Assembly (NCBI GenBank): GCA_030593425.1
Contig: JAUVHF010000025.1
Coordinates: 1-14,808 of the forward strand
Length of the DNA: 14,808 nt
DNA from: Anaerolineales bacterium
GTDB taxonomy: Bacteria; Chloroflexota; Anaerolineae; UBA7937
Reading direction: 5' to 3'
Numbering within the stretch: position 1 is the stretch's first letter; each line of letters opens with the position of its first letter. The notes beneath the pieces are model-generated. The model saw only the letters and a list, made by a program, of their open reading frames with translations. It was not told the origin of the DNA and ran no database searches. The translations under genes and the position numbers were made by a program. Of this stretch, positions 1 through 7,401 are shown one piece after another.

Positions 1-29
1 AAGAGGGCCAATACTGCTGCTCGGATCTA
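1..29 (-). other. In-frame continuation of the dehydratase frame past its TAG stop
   Basis: On the minus strand the codons run ACC GAG GAG, TAG, ATC CGA GCA GCA GTA TTG GCC CTC to the window edge. The translation after the stop (IRAAVLAL) fits the next conserved helix of threonine dehydratases. One GAG-to-TAG change would explain it. TAG is the ordinary terminator of at least five other genes in this window, so general reassignment of TAG is unlikely. Confidence 0.7.
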
Positions 30-809
30 CTCCTCGGTGACGATAACTATCTCCTCCACCCGTCCCTTGATCAGTTCGAAGGGCAGTTTCCCGAACCCCC
101 CGGCTAACCCGTCAGCTATAGTAGGGGCTGCCTCGTACCTCTCATAGGGACGGCCATCTCTCAGGGAGAGGTAGCCTGATGGCGAGGCCTCTGACTGAAC
201 GCCGATCACCCTCACCCCGGGGTTGATCGTCTTAGCGGCGATAGTTACCCCGGAGATGAGACCCCCGCCGCCTACAGGCACCAGAAGCGCTTCTACCTTC
301 GGTAGGTCGCTCATGATCTCCAGCCCCACAGTGCCCTGCCCAGCGATAGCTTCCGAATCCTCATAAGCGTGGATATAGGCAGCGCCTCGCTCTCGGGCGA
401 ATTCCTGTGCTATCAAATCCGTCTCGTCGTAGTCCTTGCCCTCCAGAAAGAGTTGCTCTTCGAACCCCTGTAACTTCTCCACCTTCGACCGAGGGGCGTT
501 GGTGGGAACGAAGACCGTTGCCTTCAAGCCACCGAAGGCGCGAGCAGCGTAGAAGACCCCCAGCCCGTGGTTCCCCGAGGAGGCGGTAACTAAACCCTTG
601 GCTCTTTCCACCTCTGAGAGGCTAGCCACTTTGTTGGTGGCCCCTCTCACTTTGAAGGAGCCGGTCTTCTGCCAATTCTCCAGTTTCAAATAGAGTTGGC
701 AGCCGGTTTTGCGGCTGAGGAGGGGGGAATATTCTAAAGGTGTCCTCCTTATGAGGGCCCCCAGATTCCGTTGTGCAGTCAAAATATCTCTAAAAGAAGG
801 CTTGATCAC
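27..809 (-). CDS. Threonine dehydratase-like PLP enzyme, 3' end cut off by an in-frame TAG
   Basis: Fold-type II PLP enzyme of the threonine dehydratase / serine racemase group, which in characterised members deaminates L-threonine or L-serine to the 2-oxo acid in the cytoplasm. The PLP-lysine motif SFKVRGA is at residues 51-57 (K53), the SSGNHG substrate loop at 78-83 and the glycine-rich phosphate loop VGGGG at 179-183. The start is GTG at 809, behind a GGGAGGG ribosome site. The protein is 260 residues, while the family usually has about 320. The frame stops at TAG (29-27), but beyond it reads IRAAVLAL, which matches the family pattern (E. coli TdcB has SEDEIRNSMIAL there). The lost part would carry the TEGAGA and SGGN segments that complete the PLP site. 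Family membership is clear; threonine versus serine specificity is not. The product is probably inactive unless the stop is an error or is read through. Confidence 0.85.
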   Translation of the reverse strand: MIKPSFRDILTAQRNLGALIRRTPLEYSPLLSRKTGCQLYLKLENWQKTGSFKVRGATNKVASLSEVERAKGLVTASSGNHGLGVFYAARAFGGLKATVFVPTNAPRSKVEKLQGFEEQLFLEGKDYDETDLIAQEFARERGAAYIHAYEDSEAIAGQGTVGLEIMSDLPKVEALLVPVGGGGLISGVTIAAKTINPGVRVIGVQSEASPSGYLSLRDGRPYERYEAAPTIADGLAGGFGKLPFELIKGRVEEIVIVTEE

Positions 810-1144
810 CTATTTTCCCTCCCATCAGTTGCTCACTAGCGACCTTCCTGATCTTCACACTGCCTATCAGAGGCCGGCCTCGACATATAGAGGATTCGCT
901 CTTCTTCCTCGCCCTATGGAAGCCCCCATTAGTGTACCACATGAGTCATCTCCTCGCCATCTGCCAACTCCACCCTCGCCTACGTCTGGCCATTGCCAAA
1001 CATGATAGATTGTGCTACACTCCAGTTTGGAGGGGTCTGTGCCCAGTAGCATTAGCAGGCCTCAAGCGGAGAAAGGGGGGTGATGAAAGGGAGCGAGAGC
1101 ACGTCACTGAGTACCTCTATTGGTGCATTTGAGGAGGAAAAAAG
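810..1144. other. Divergent intergenic region between the dehydratase and the BMP importer operon
   Basis: This 335-base stretch separates two divergently transcribed genes and holds no convincing coding sequence. It contains a 12-base perfect palindrome (GAGGCCGGCCTC, 870-881), a plus-strand promoter (993-1021) and the ribosome site of the BMP lipoprotein (GAGGAGG, 1131-1137, seven bases before the ATG). I saw no clear minus-strand promoter and no riboswitch that I recognise. Confidence 0.6.
993..1021 (+). promoter_or_regulatory. Predicted sigma-70-type promoter of the BMP importer operon
   Basis: A -35 box TTGCCA (993-998), a 17-base spacer and an extended -10 box TGC-TACACT (-10 at 1016-1021) lie about 120 bases upstream of the lipoprotein ATG. 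A short inverted repeat, CTCCA-gtt-TGGAG (1020-1032), overlaps the end of the -10 and the expected start site and could be an operator. The promoter is supported by spacing and consensus; the operator is a guess. Confidence 0.55.
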
Positions 1145-2362
1145 ATGTCTAAGCGTGTCATTGGCCTATGGGGCCTTCTAGTAGTGGTGGCTCTTCTAGT
1201 AGCGGGTTGTGCAGGGCCAGCGACCCCGGCAGCGACCCCCACAACGCCTCCGGCACCGACCCCTGCCCCGGAGGAGTTCCTTTTCGGCATTATCTTGGTG
1301 GGCCCCAAAGACGACCATGGATGGAGCGAGGCCCACCATGTCGCGGCCGAATACGCAATGGAGCGCGTTCCCGGGTCGGATTTCGTCGTTTATGAGAGCC
1401 TCATCCCCGGAGGAGAGGTGACCCTGGAGCAGGTGGCAGACGATATGGTGGCCCAGGGGGCTAAACTGATCCTCACCACCTCTGATGCCTTTGAAGAGGA
1501 CACCATCGGGGTGGCCGAGAAGTACCCGGAGATCGTCTTCATCAACGTCTCTGGTGACGATGTGCTAACCGGGGAAGCCCCATCCAACGAAGGCAACTTT
1601 ATGGGCCAGATGGAGTACATGAAGGGCGTCGCCGGCTGTACCGCCGCCCTCATGACCGACAGCGGGACCATCGCTTACCTGGGCCCCCTGATCAACGATG
1701 AGACCCGTCGACTGGCCTCAGCGGCCTATCTAGGGGCTCGCTACTGCTACGAGCACTATCGGGGGTTGGACCCTGCGGATCTGCGCTTCATCGTGACCTG
1801 GATCGGTTTCTGGTTCCATCTCCCAGGAGTTACCCTCGATCCCACAGTGGTGGCCAATGGCTTCTTCGATGAGGGGGCTGATGTGATCATCTCTGGGATC
1901 GACACCACGGAGGGGCTAGTGGTGGCCAAACAACGGGCTGATGAGGGCGCGCGCGCCTTCGCCGTACCCTATGACTACATCGGTGCCTGCGACGAAGCGC
2001 CTGATATCTGCCTGGGGGTGCCCTACTTCAACTGGGGTCCCGCCTACCTCTCTACGGTCCAGGCGGTGATAGACGGCACCTGGAAACAGAGCTGGGATTG
2101 GAACGGCCCCGATTGGAGTGACATTAACAACCTCGACACTAGCCACGCGGGCTTCCTCTTCGGGGATGGGCTGCCCGACGCCCAGAGGGCGCAAGGGCAA
2201 GAGTACATCTCGGGGCTGGCTTCCGGCGACATCAAGCTCTTTGTGGGCCCCCTCAACTACCAGGATGGCACCACCTATCTGGCGGATGGCGAGGTGGCCA
2301 CCGACGAGCAGATCTGGTACCTGAAGCAACTCCTAGAGGGCATGGAGGGGCCGAGCGAGTAG
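1145..2362 (+). CDS. BMP-family ABC transporter substrate-binding lipoprotein (nucleoside-type)
   Basis: Extracytoplasmic binding component of a BMP/PnrA-family ABC importer. Characterised relatives bind purine nucleosides, and one branch (RfuA) binds riboflavin, so the ligand is not settled. Residues 5-21 form a lipoprotein signal sequence ending in the lipobox LVAG-C22, followed by a Pro/Ala/Thr tether to about residue 43. The binding domain starts FLFGIILVGPKDDHGWSEA (45-63), and its DxGW-x-EAH segment is the family's N-terminal ligand-loop signature. FMGQMEYMKGVAGCTAAL (152-169) corresponds to the helix with the usual YLAG-type motif, and GADVIISGIDTTEG (244-257) to the second-lobe strand. 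The ATG follows GAGGAGG by seven bases. It heads the operon with the ATPase and two permeases on the same strand, and its mRNA end carries a strong stem-loop that may raise its level over that of the membrane parts. Confidence 0.9.
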   Translation: MSKRVIGLWGLLVVVALLVAGCAGPATPAATPTTPPAPTPAPEEFLFGIILVGPKDDHGWSEAHHVAAEYAMERVPGSDFVVYESLIPGGEVTLEQVADDMVAQGAKLILTTSDAFEEDTIGVAEKYPEIVFINVSGDDVLTGEAPSNEGNFMGQMEYMKGVAGCTAALMTDSGTIAYLGPLINDETRRLASAAYLGARYCYEHYRGLDPADLRFIVTWIGFWFHLPGVTLDPTVVANGFFDEGADVIISGIDTTEGLVVAKQRADEGARAFAVPYDYIGACDEAPDICLGVPYFNWGPAYLSTVQAVIDGTWKQSWDWNGPDWSDINNLDTSHAGFLFGDGLPDAQRAQGQEYISGLASGDIKLFVGPLNYQDGTTYLADGEVATDEQIWYLKQLLEGMEGPSE

Positions 2363-2374
2363 AGATCTTCGCTT

Positions 2375-2419
2375 TAGGGGAGGGAGGAAGCGACGGCCTG
2401 TCGTTTCCCCCCTCCCTTG
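2375..2419 (+). terminator. Strong stem-loop between binding protein and ATPase genes (attenuator or 3' stabiliser)
   Basis: A 17-base stem (2378-2394 with 2400-2416) closes a five-base loop, with one A-C mismatch and one G-U pair, and can extend by weaker pairs to 2375-2419. No T-run follows, so it is not a classical intrinsic terminator. In binding-protein operons such hairpins commonly stabilise the upstream message or partly terminate, giving excess binding protein. It covers the TTG at 2417, which argues that the ATPase starts downstream. Confidence 0.6.
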
Positions 2420-2437
2420 GCATTGGCAAGAGAAGCG

Positions 2438-3907
2438 ATGAAAGTCGAACTGAGAGGGATCAAGAAATGCTTTGGCAGCGTTCGGGCCAACGATGGCGTC
2501 TCCCTAACCGTGGAAGCGGGGAGCATCCAGGGATTGTTGGGGGAGAATGGCGCTGGCAAGACCACCCTCATGAAAGTTCTCTCTGGCTTCGTGAGTCCTG
2601 AAGGGGGAAGGATCCTTCTAGACGGAAAAGAGGCCCTCTTCTCCTCTCCAGCCCAGGCCATTGAAAAGGGGATAGGGATGCTTCATCAAGATCCTTTGGA
2701 CTTTCCCCCTTTGAAAGTGCTAGACAACTTCCTTTTTGGACGAGATAGTGGTTTCTTACTGAAGAGAGCGCTGGCAAGAAAGGAACTTCTGGAACTCTCA
2801 GAGAGGTTTGGCTTCACTCTAGACCCTGAAGCCTACGTGAACACCCTTACCGTAGGGGAAAGGCAGCAGTTGGAGATCGTACGGTTACTCTCCCTGGGTG
2901 TGGAGGTGTTGATCTTCGACGAACCAACCACCGGGATCTCCACTCCGCAAAAGGCGACCCTCTTTGCCACCCTGCGCCGGCTGGCGAAGGAAGAGGGCAA
3001 GTCGGTGATCTTCGTCTCCCATAAACTAGAGGAGGTGCTGGAACTTTGTTCTGGAGTCACCGTCTTGAGAAGGGGAAAAGTGGCTGGTGAGATAGCCATG
3101 CCCTGCACCTCCGAGGAGCTGGTCCGTCTTATGTTCGGACAGGTGATCACCACCCATGTCGCCGAGGAAGTTTCCCTGGGCGAGCCAGTTCTTGAGTTGA
3201 GGGTGTGGGGTGTGCATACCTATAGACTTGACCTTTCCCCCGTCTCCTTGCAGGTAAGGGCTGGTGAGGTGATCGGGCTGGCGGGCTTAGAGGGTAGCGG
3301 GCAGAGGCTCCTTTTGCGAGCCTGCGCGGGCCTCATCAAGCCCAGCAGAGGCTCCCTCTTCCTCCGGGGAGAGGATATGAGTGGCAAATCGTACCAGAAG
3401 TTCTTAGATGCGGGGGTGGCTTACCTCCCCGCCGGGAGACTAGAGGAGGGTCTCATCCCAGGCTTGAATTTGGCAGAGCATTTCGTGCTGGCTAGAAGGG
3501 AGAAGGCTCCCTTCTTCATTAACTGGGCTTTGGCTAGAGGGGATGCCGGGCGCAAAATCGAAGAGTTCAACATCATAGGTAGCCCTTCCACCCTGGTGGA
3601 GGGGCTCTCCGGCGGCAACCAGCAGCGCGCACTCCTGGCTCTACTTCCCGATTCCTTACGGCTTCTTCTCCTGGAGCACCCTACCCGCGGCCTAGATGTG
3701 GAGTCGGCGCTGTGGGTGTGGGATAGGTTGTTGGAGCGTAGAGAAGAAGGCACGGCCATACTCTTTACCTCCACGGATCTGGACGAGATCTTGGAACGCA
3801 GTGACAGGATCTCGGTCTTTTCAGGGGGGAAGATGCTCGAGATTTTGGATGCCAGCCAGACCGACGTGGAGCAATTGGGCTACTTGATCGGGGGCAATAG
3901 AGGATGA
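2438..3907 (+). CDS. Duplicated ABC transporter ATPase of the BMP/nucleoside importer
   Basis: Cytoplasmic energy-coupling subunit with two nucleotide-binding domains in one chain, as in RbsA- and YufO-type ATPases. Numbering from the ATG at 2438 (489 aa), domain 1 has Walker A GENGAGKT (35-42), signature LTVGERQ (137-143), Walker B VLIFDEPT (157-164) and switch SHK (194-196). Domain 2 has a degenerate Walker A, GLEGSGQR (283-290, no GKT), signature LSGGNQQ (390-396) and LLLLEHPTRGLD (409-420), where the Walker B acidic pair is E-H. A degenerate second site is normal for this family, so one active site per chain is expected. The frame is open back to a TTG at 2417, but that codon lies in the stem-loop with no ribosome site; the ATG follows a purine-rich AAGAGAAG. 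Its TGA overlaps the next ATG (ATGA), implying translational coupling. Confidence 0.9.
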   Translation: MKVELRGIKKCFGSVRANDGVSLTVEAGSIQGLLGENGAGKTTLMKVLSGFVSPEGGRILLDGKEALFSSPAQAIEKGIGMLHQDPLDFPPLKVLDNFLFGRDSGFLLKRALARKELLELSERFGFTLDPEAYVNTLTVGERQQLEIVRLLSLGVEVLIFDEPTTGISTPQKATLFATLRRLAKEEGKSVIFVSHKLEEVLELCSGVTVLRRGKVAGEIAMPCTSEELVRLMFGQVITTHVAEEVSLGEPVLELRVWGVHTYRLDLSPVSLQVRAGEVIGLAGLEGSGQRLLLRACAGLIKPSRGSLFLRGEDMSGKSYQKFLDAGVAYLPAGRLEEGLIPGLNLAEHFVLARREKAPFFINWALARGDAGRKIEEFNIIGSPSTLVEGLSGGNQQRALLALLPDSLRLLLLEHPTRGLDVESALWVWDRLLERREEGTAILFTSTDLDEILERSDRISVFSGGKMLEILDASQTDVEQLGYLIGGNRG

Positions 3908-4941
3908 CCTACTCCCAGAGGTTAGTGAATCTGCTCCTTGGTCTGGCTCCTGTCGCCTTGGCCTTGATGCTTTCTACCCTCGTTCTCATCGCTGCTGGCG
4001 CTCCTCCCTTGGAGGCCTATAAGCATCTTTTACAGGGGGCATCGGAGAGCCCGGCCAAGATAGCCGACGTCCTAGTGGTCTGGGTACCCTTGGCGCTCTG
4101 TTCAGCGGGCCTTCTCTTCACCTTTACCGCTGGACTTTGGAATATCGGCGTTGAGGGCCAGATCATCTTTGGGGTCATATTCGCTACCTGGGTAGCCCGC
4201 AACCTCTACCTCCCGGCAACGCTCTTAATCCCCCTCATGATAGTAGGCGGGATGATAGGAGGTGCCCTCTGGGGTCTCTTGGCCGGGACACTGAAGGTCT
4301 ACGGAGGCGTTCACGAGATATTCGCCGGACTGGGTCTGAACTTCATAGCCATAACCACTAACATCTGGTTGATCGCCAAGCCTTGGAGGCCGGACCTGGG
4401 GGCCACCATGCAAGGCACGGATCCCTTCCCAGCAGCGGCCTGGCTGCCCCGCCTGGCCGGGTTGCGGCTTAGCCCGGTTTCTTTGCTCTTGGCTACCATG
4501 GCCCTGGTGGTGGTTTTCTTTATCCTCCGAGGCACCTTATGGGGTTTGCAGTTAAAGGCCATAGGCAAGAACGCCCGCTCAGCCTATCTCCTGGGCATAG
4601 CCACCAACCGACATGTGCTTCTCTCCTTCGCTCTCTGTGGGGCCCTGGCTGGAGTGGCGGGGGTGGTTCAGGTCTCCGGTGTTTGGGGGAGGAACATACC
4701 TCAGATCTCTGGCGGTATCGGCTATCTGTCCCTCTTGGTGGCTATGCTATCCGGTTTTAGGGCTCTAGGGGTGGCCCCCGTGGCCCTCTTCTTCGCCGCC
4801 CTCGGGGTGGGAGCGGCCCGGCTTCACCTGCGGATGCAACTGGACCCCTCACTGGCAGGTGTCCTAGGGGCCGGCCTGGTGCTCTCTGTGTTGTTGGTGG
4901 CTGGCCTTAGGACGAGGCTCCTCATATCTAGGGAGGGCTAA
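3904..4941 (+). CDS. BMP/nucleoside ABC importer permease 1 (BPD_transp_2 family, YufP-like)
   Basis: Integral membrane subunit of the importer, 345 residues with roughly eight to ten hydrophobic segments. GLWNIGVEGQ (77-86) is the conserved cytoplasmic-side motif of nucleoside, ribose and branched-chain amino-acid type permeases. The C-terminal half has the family's QVSGVWGRNIPQISGGIGY stretch. The ATG overlaps the ATPase stop by four bases and has AGAGG just upstream, so translation is probably coupled. Its TAA shares a base with the next start (TAATG). Together with permease 2 it should form the heterodimeric channel. Family assignment is firm; substrate rests on the BMP-type partner. Confidence 0.9.
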   Translation: MTYSQRLVNLLLGLAPVALALMLSTLVLIAAGAPPLEAYKHLLQGASESPAKIADVLVVWVPLALCSAGLLFTFTAGLWNIGVEGQIIFGVIFATWVARNLYLPATLLIPLMIVGGMIGGALWGLLAGTLKVYGGVHEIFAGLGLNFIAITTNIWLIAKPWRPDLGATMQGTDPFPAAAWLPRLAGLRLSPVSLLLATMALVVVFFILRGTLWGLQLKAIGKNARSAYLLGIATNRHVLLSFALCGALAGVAGVVQVSGVWGRNIPQISGGIGYLSLLVAMLSGFRALGVAPVALFFAALGVGAARLHLRMQLDPSLAGVLGAGLVLSVLLVAGLRTRLLISREG

Positions 4942-5915
4942 TGGAGATCACTTTGCTGATTCGCATCCTAAGCTCGGTGTTGGCTAACTCCTCTCCGCTG
5001 GTCATAGCCGCCATGGGCGAGACGATCAGTGAGAGGGCAGGAGTTATAAACCTCTCCCTAGATGGCTCCATTATGCTCTCGGCCATGAGCGGCTTCGCGG
5101 TGGCCTATCTGACCGGGAATGTGGTTTTGGGCTTCTTGGCCGCCATGATGGTTGGAGCCCTTATGGCGCTCGTCATCGCTTTCGCTAGCATCACCCTCCA
5201 TCAGGACCAGGTAGCGGTGGGCTTTGTGCTCACCCTTCTGGGCGCTGAACTGGCTAACTTCCTGGGAGAGCCTTTTGTTCGCCGTCCGGGCCCCAGGGTT
5301 CCCTACATGCCCATCCCCCTGTTGCGTGATATCCCTGTCGTGGGGGAGATATTCTTTAGACAGGATATTCTGGTTTATGCCAGTATCGTGCTCATAGTTG
5401 TGGTCTGGTTCTGGATATTCAAGACCCAGGCAGGGCTCAGGCTACGAGGGGTTGGGGAGAGGCCAGAGGCGGCCTTTGCCCGGGGGGTTAGCGTCAACCG
5501 ACTGCGGTATCTCTACACAGTGGTAGGCGGCGCCTTGGTAGGGATCGCTGGCGCTGCCTACTCCTTGAGCGTCAAACTGGGCTGGAGCGAAGGGCACACC
5601 CTCGGCAACGGCTGGATCGCTCTGGCTATCGTCATCTTTGGGGGCTGGCATCCATTTCGAGTGGCCTTTGGAGCCTACCTCTTCGGGGTGTTAATATCTC
5701 TAGGTGGCATTCTACAGCGGAGCATCCCCGGGGTCCCCACCCAGGTCTTCCAGGCGGCACCTTTTGCTCTCATGATCCTCGTTCTTCTCTTTGTAAGTGG
5801 CGGGGCTCTGGAGCGTCTCCTTTCTCTCTTCCCCCCTCGGATGCGCCGCGTGGTGGGGGACGCGTTGCGGGTAGCCCCGCCGTCAGCCTTGGCTAGGCCC
5901 TTCGTTACGGAGTAG
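4941..5915 (+). CDS. BMP/nucleoside ABC importer permease 2 (BPD_transp_2 family, YufQ-like)
   Basis: Second channel subunit, 324 residues and mostly hydrophobic. GETISERAGVINLSLDG (26-42) is the hallmark of the smaller permease in BMP importers. NGWIALAIVIFGGWHPFRVAFGA in the C-terminal third is also typical of the family; I quote it only as a landmark around residues 225-247. The ATG overlaps the preceding TAA by one base and is preceded by GGAGG (4932-4936). The gene ends in tandem stops, TAG TGA. It closes the operon: the next gene is convergent. Confidence 0.9.
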   Translation: MEITLLIRILSSVLANSSPLVIAAMGETISERAGVINLSLDGSIMLSAMSGFAVAYLTGNVVLGFLAAMMVGALMALVIAFASITLHQDQVAVGFVLTLLGAELANFLGEPFVRRPGPRVPYMPIPLLRDIPVVGEIFFRQDILVYASIVLIVVVWFWIFKTQAGLRLRGVGERPEAAFARGVSVNRLRYLYTVVGGALVGIAGAAYSLSVKLGWSEGHTLGNGWIALAIVIFGGWHPFRVAFGAYLFGVLISLGGILQRSIPGVPTQVFQAAPFALMILVLLFVSGGALERLLSLFPPRMRRVVGDALRVAPPSALARPFVTE

Positions 5916-6012
5916 TGAAGAACGGGGAATGTTTGCTCCTGCACAGGTAGAAGGCTACATTGCTCTCTTTTCCTCGGCATCGACTGCAGCCAACTCGGAG
6001 CCCCACCAACAA

Positions 6013-6067
6013 CCTGGAAGGGGATAGACCCGACACAGCTCGTTACAGTTTCCAAAACCCTTCCAGG
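6013..6067. repeat. Inverted repeat between convergent genes, possible bidirectional terminator
   Basis: CCTGGAAGGG (6013-6022) is perfectly complemented by CCCTTCCAGG (6058-6067) across a 35-base loop. It lies in the 181-base gap where the BMP operon meets the S41 protease gene end-on. There is no T-run on either side, so a factor-independent terminator is not proven. It is the only sizeable symmetric element I found in this gap. Confidence 0.4.
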
Positions 6068-6096
6068 ATTCGCCGTGGATGCGGTTGCCGCTCCAT

Positions 6097-7299
6097 TCAG
6101 CGGCCGGTTTTGAGATACTCCAGCGCCCGCTCGAGCTGGGGGTCTCTCTGCGCTTCGACGTCCTGCTTGGTGAACGGCACCTCGATGTCGGGGGTGAGCC
6201 CCTCCTCGTGGATGGGATGGCGATTCGGGGTCAGCAGGGTGGTCGTGGTCACGTACAAGCCGGAGCCGTCGCTCAGCTCATGGATGCGCTGCACCGAGCC
6301 CTTGCCGAAGGTCTTCTCGCCGATGAGCACCCCGCGCGTGTGGTCCTGGATGGCCCCAGCCACGACCTCGGAGTTGCTGGCGCTGCCCTTGTTGACCAGG
6401 ACCACGAGAGGGATCTCCGTCGCCAAGCCACCGCCCTTCACGGAGTAAGGCTTCTTCTGGCCATCCTTGTCCCGTTCGTAAACGATGATGCCTTCCTCCA
6501 GGAACTGGCCGGCTACCTCGATGGCCGCGGACGGGAAGATGCCGCCGGGGTTATTGCGCAGATCGAGGATCAGTCCCTCTATCTCTTCTTCCCTCAGCTC
6601 CCGCAATGCCTTCTCCAGTTCCCCGCTCGTCCTCTCGCTGAAGAGGGCGATTCGCACGTAGCCGATGGTATCTATGACCCTCCAGGCCACGGTCACCAAC
6701 TCGACCCTATCCCTGGTGATTTCGAAGACCAGAGAGTCGGGCTCCCCCTCGCGCAGGACCGTCAACTGCACCTTCGTGCCCTTGGGCCCCCGGATGAGGC
6801 GAACGACATCCTCCAGCGGCATGCCGGTGACCATCGTATCGTCAACCTTCAGGATTACGTCTCCGGCCATGATGCCCGCCTGGATGGCGGGAGAGCCGTC
6901 GAACGGGGCGACGATGACTATCCTCTCCTCTTTGTCTACCCCCACGAGGGCTCCAATGCCCTCGTAAGTGCCCTTAAGTTCGATCATCTGATCTGCGGCG
7001 GCCTTAGGCTTCACCAGGATGGTGGCGGGGTCGTCGAGGGAGCTCAACGCCCCCCGGATGGCGCTGTCGGTGAACTCTTGGGGGGCGGGCAACTCCCCGT
7101 AGAACTCCTGCTCGACGATCTCCCACGTCTCCCAGAAGAGCTCGAACTCCTCCGGCCCGCGGGCTACGGGCGTGGGCTGGGGGGCGCGAAGGACGAACCA
7201 GCCTATCCCAAAGCCGGCCAGGAAGGATGTACCGACGAGGGCGGTGGAAACCAGCACCGCCAACGCGATAATGGCAATCGTTTTGGTGGATATTCGCAT
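6097..7299 (-). CDS. S41 family C-terminal processing peptidase with PDZ domain
   Basis: Membrane-anchored serine protease of the CtpA/Tsp family, which cleaves exported proteins from their C-terminus. In the open frame counted from a TTG at 7320 (407 aa), a membrane anchor is at about 14-44, a PDZ domain at about 115-200 (GIGALVG 121-127, GSPAIQAGIMAGDVILKVD 142-160) and the S41 catalytic domain follows (ILDLRNNPGG 251-260). The Ser-Lys dyad is S315 in KGSASNSE and K340 in KTFGKGSVQ, with the family's 25-residue spacing. The preferred start is the ATG at 7299 (residue 8), because AAGGGGGG precedes it with good spacing; this gives 400 residues. It lies 98 bases downstream of the MA-like peptidase, and the gap contains a palindromic repeat. 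It could have its own promoter, though I saw none. Confidence 0.9.
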   Translation of the reverse strand: MRISTKTIAIIALAVLVSTALVGTSFLAGFGIGWFVLRAPQPTPVARGPEEFELFWETWEIVEQEFYGELPAPQEFTDSAIRGALSSLDDPATILVKPKAAADQMIELKGTYEGIGALVGVDKEERIVIVAPFDGSPAIQAGIMAGDVILKVDDTMVTGMPLEDVVRLIRGPKGTKVQLTVLREGEPDSLVFEITRDRVELVTVAWRVIDTIGYVRIALFSERTSGELEKALRELREEEIEGLILDLRNNPGGIFPSAAIEVAGQFLEEGIIVYERDKDGQKKPYSVKGGGLATEIPLVVLVNKGSASNSEVVAGAIQDHTRGVLIGEKTFGKGSVQRIHELSDGSGLYVTTTTLLTPNRHPIHEEGLTPDIEVPFTKQDVEAQRDPQLERALEYLKTGR

Positions 7300-7372
7300 C
7301 TTTCCCCCCTTGGAGCGCAAAATCTCCGATTGTGCACGCGATGTTGGGTCGTTGCGCCTAAATCACGAGGTC

Positions 7373-7401
7373 GTAGCGTCGGGGCTTGTCCCCGATGCTA
7401 C
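7373..7401 (+). repeat. Dispersed GC-rich palindrome, copy 1
   Basis: Arms GTAGCGTCGGGG (7373-7384) and CCCCGATGCTAC (7390-7401) form a 12-base stem with one G-T pair and the loop CTTGT. It contains the TAG stop of the MA-like peptidase, so the element makes the 3' end of that message. The first 25 bases match the reverse complement of copy 2 (9786-9810) at all but two positions. It looks like a REP-type element or a small non-autonomous mobile palindrome. Confidence 0.65.

Noticed and set aside
27..29. Genome-wide reassignment of TAG to an amino acid as explanation for the dehydratase stop
   Set aside because: TAG terminates at least five other genes in the window at family-typical protein ends, so it works as a normal stop here.
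2417..2437. TTG start for the ABC ATPase seven codons upstream
   Set aside because: It lies in the 3' arm of a strong stem-loop and follows a pyrimidine run with no ribosome site; the ATG at 2438 begins right at the conserved domain.
3281..3310. Missing Walker A lysine in the second nucleotide-binding domain of the ATPase
   Set aside because: Degeneration of the second site is the usual state in this duplicated ATPase family, so it is not evidence of a broken gene.
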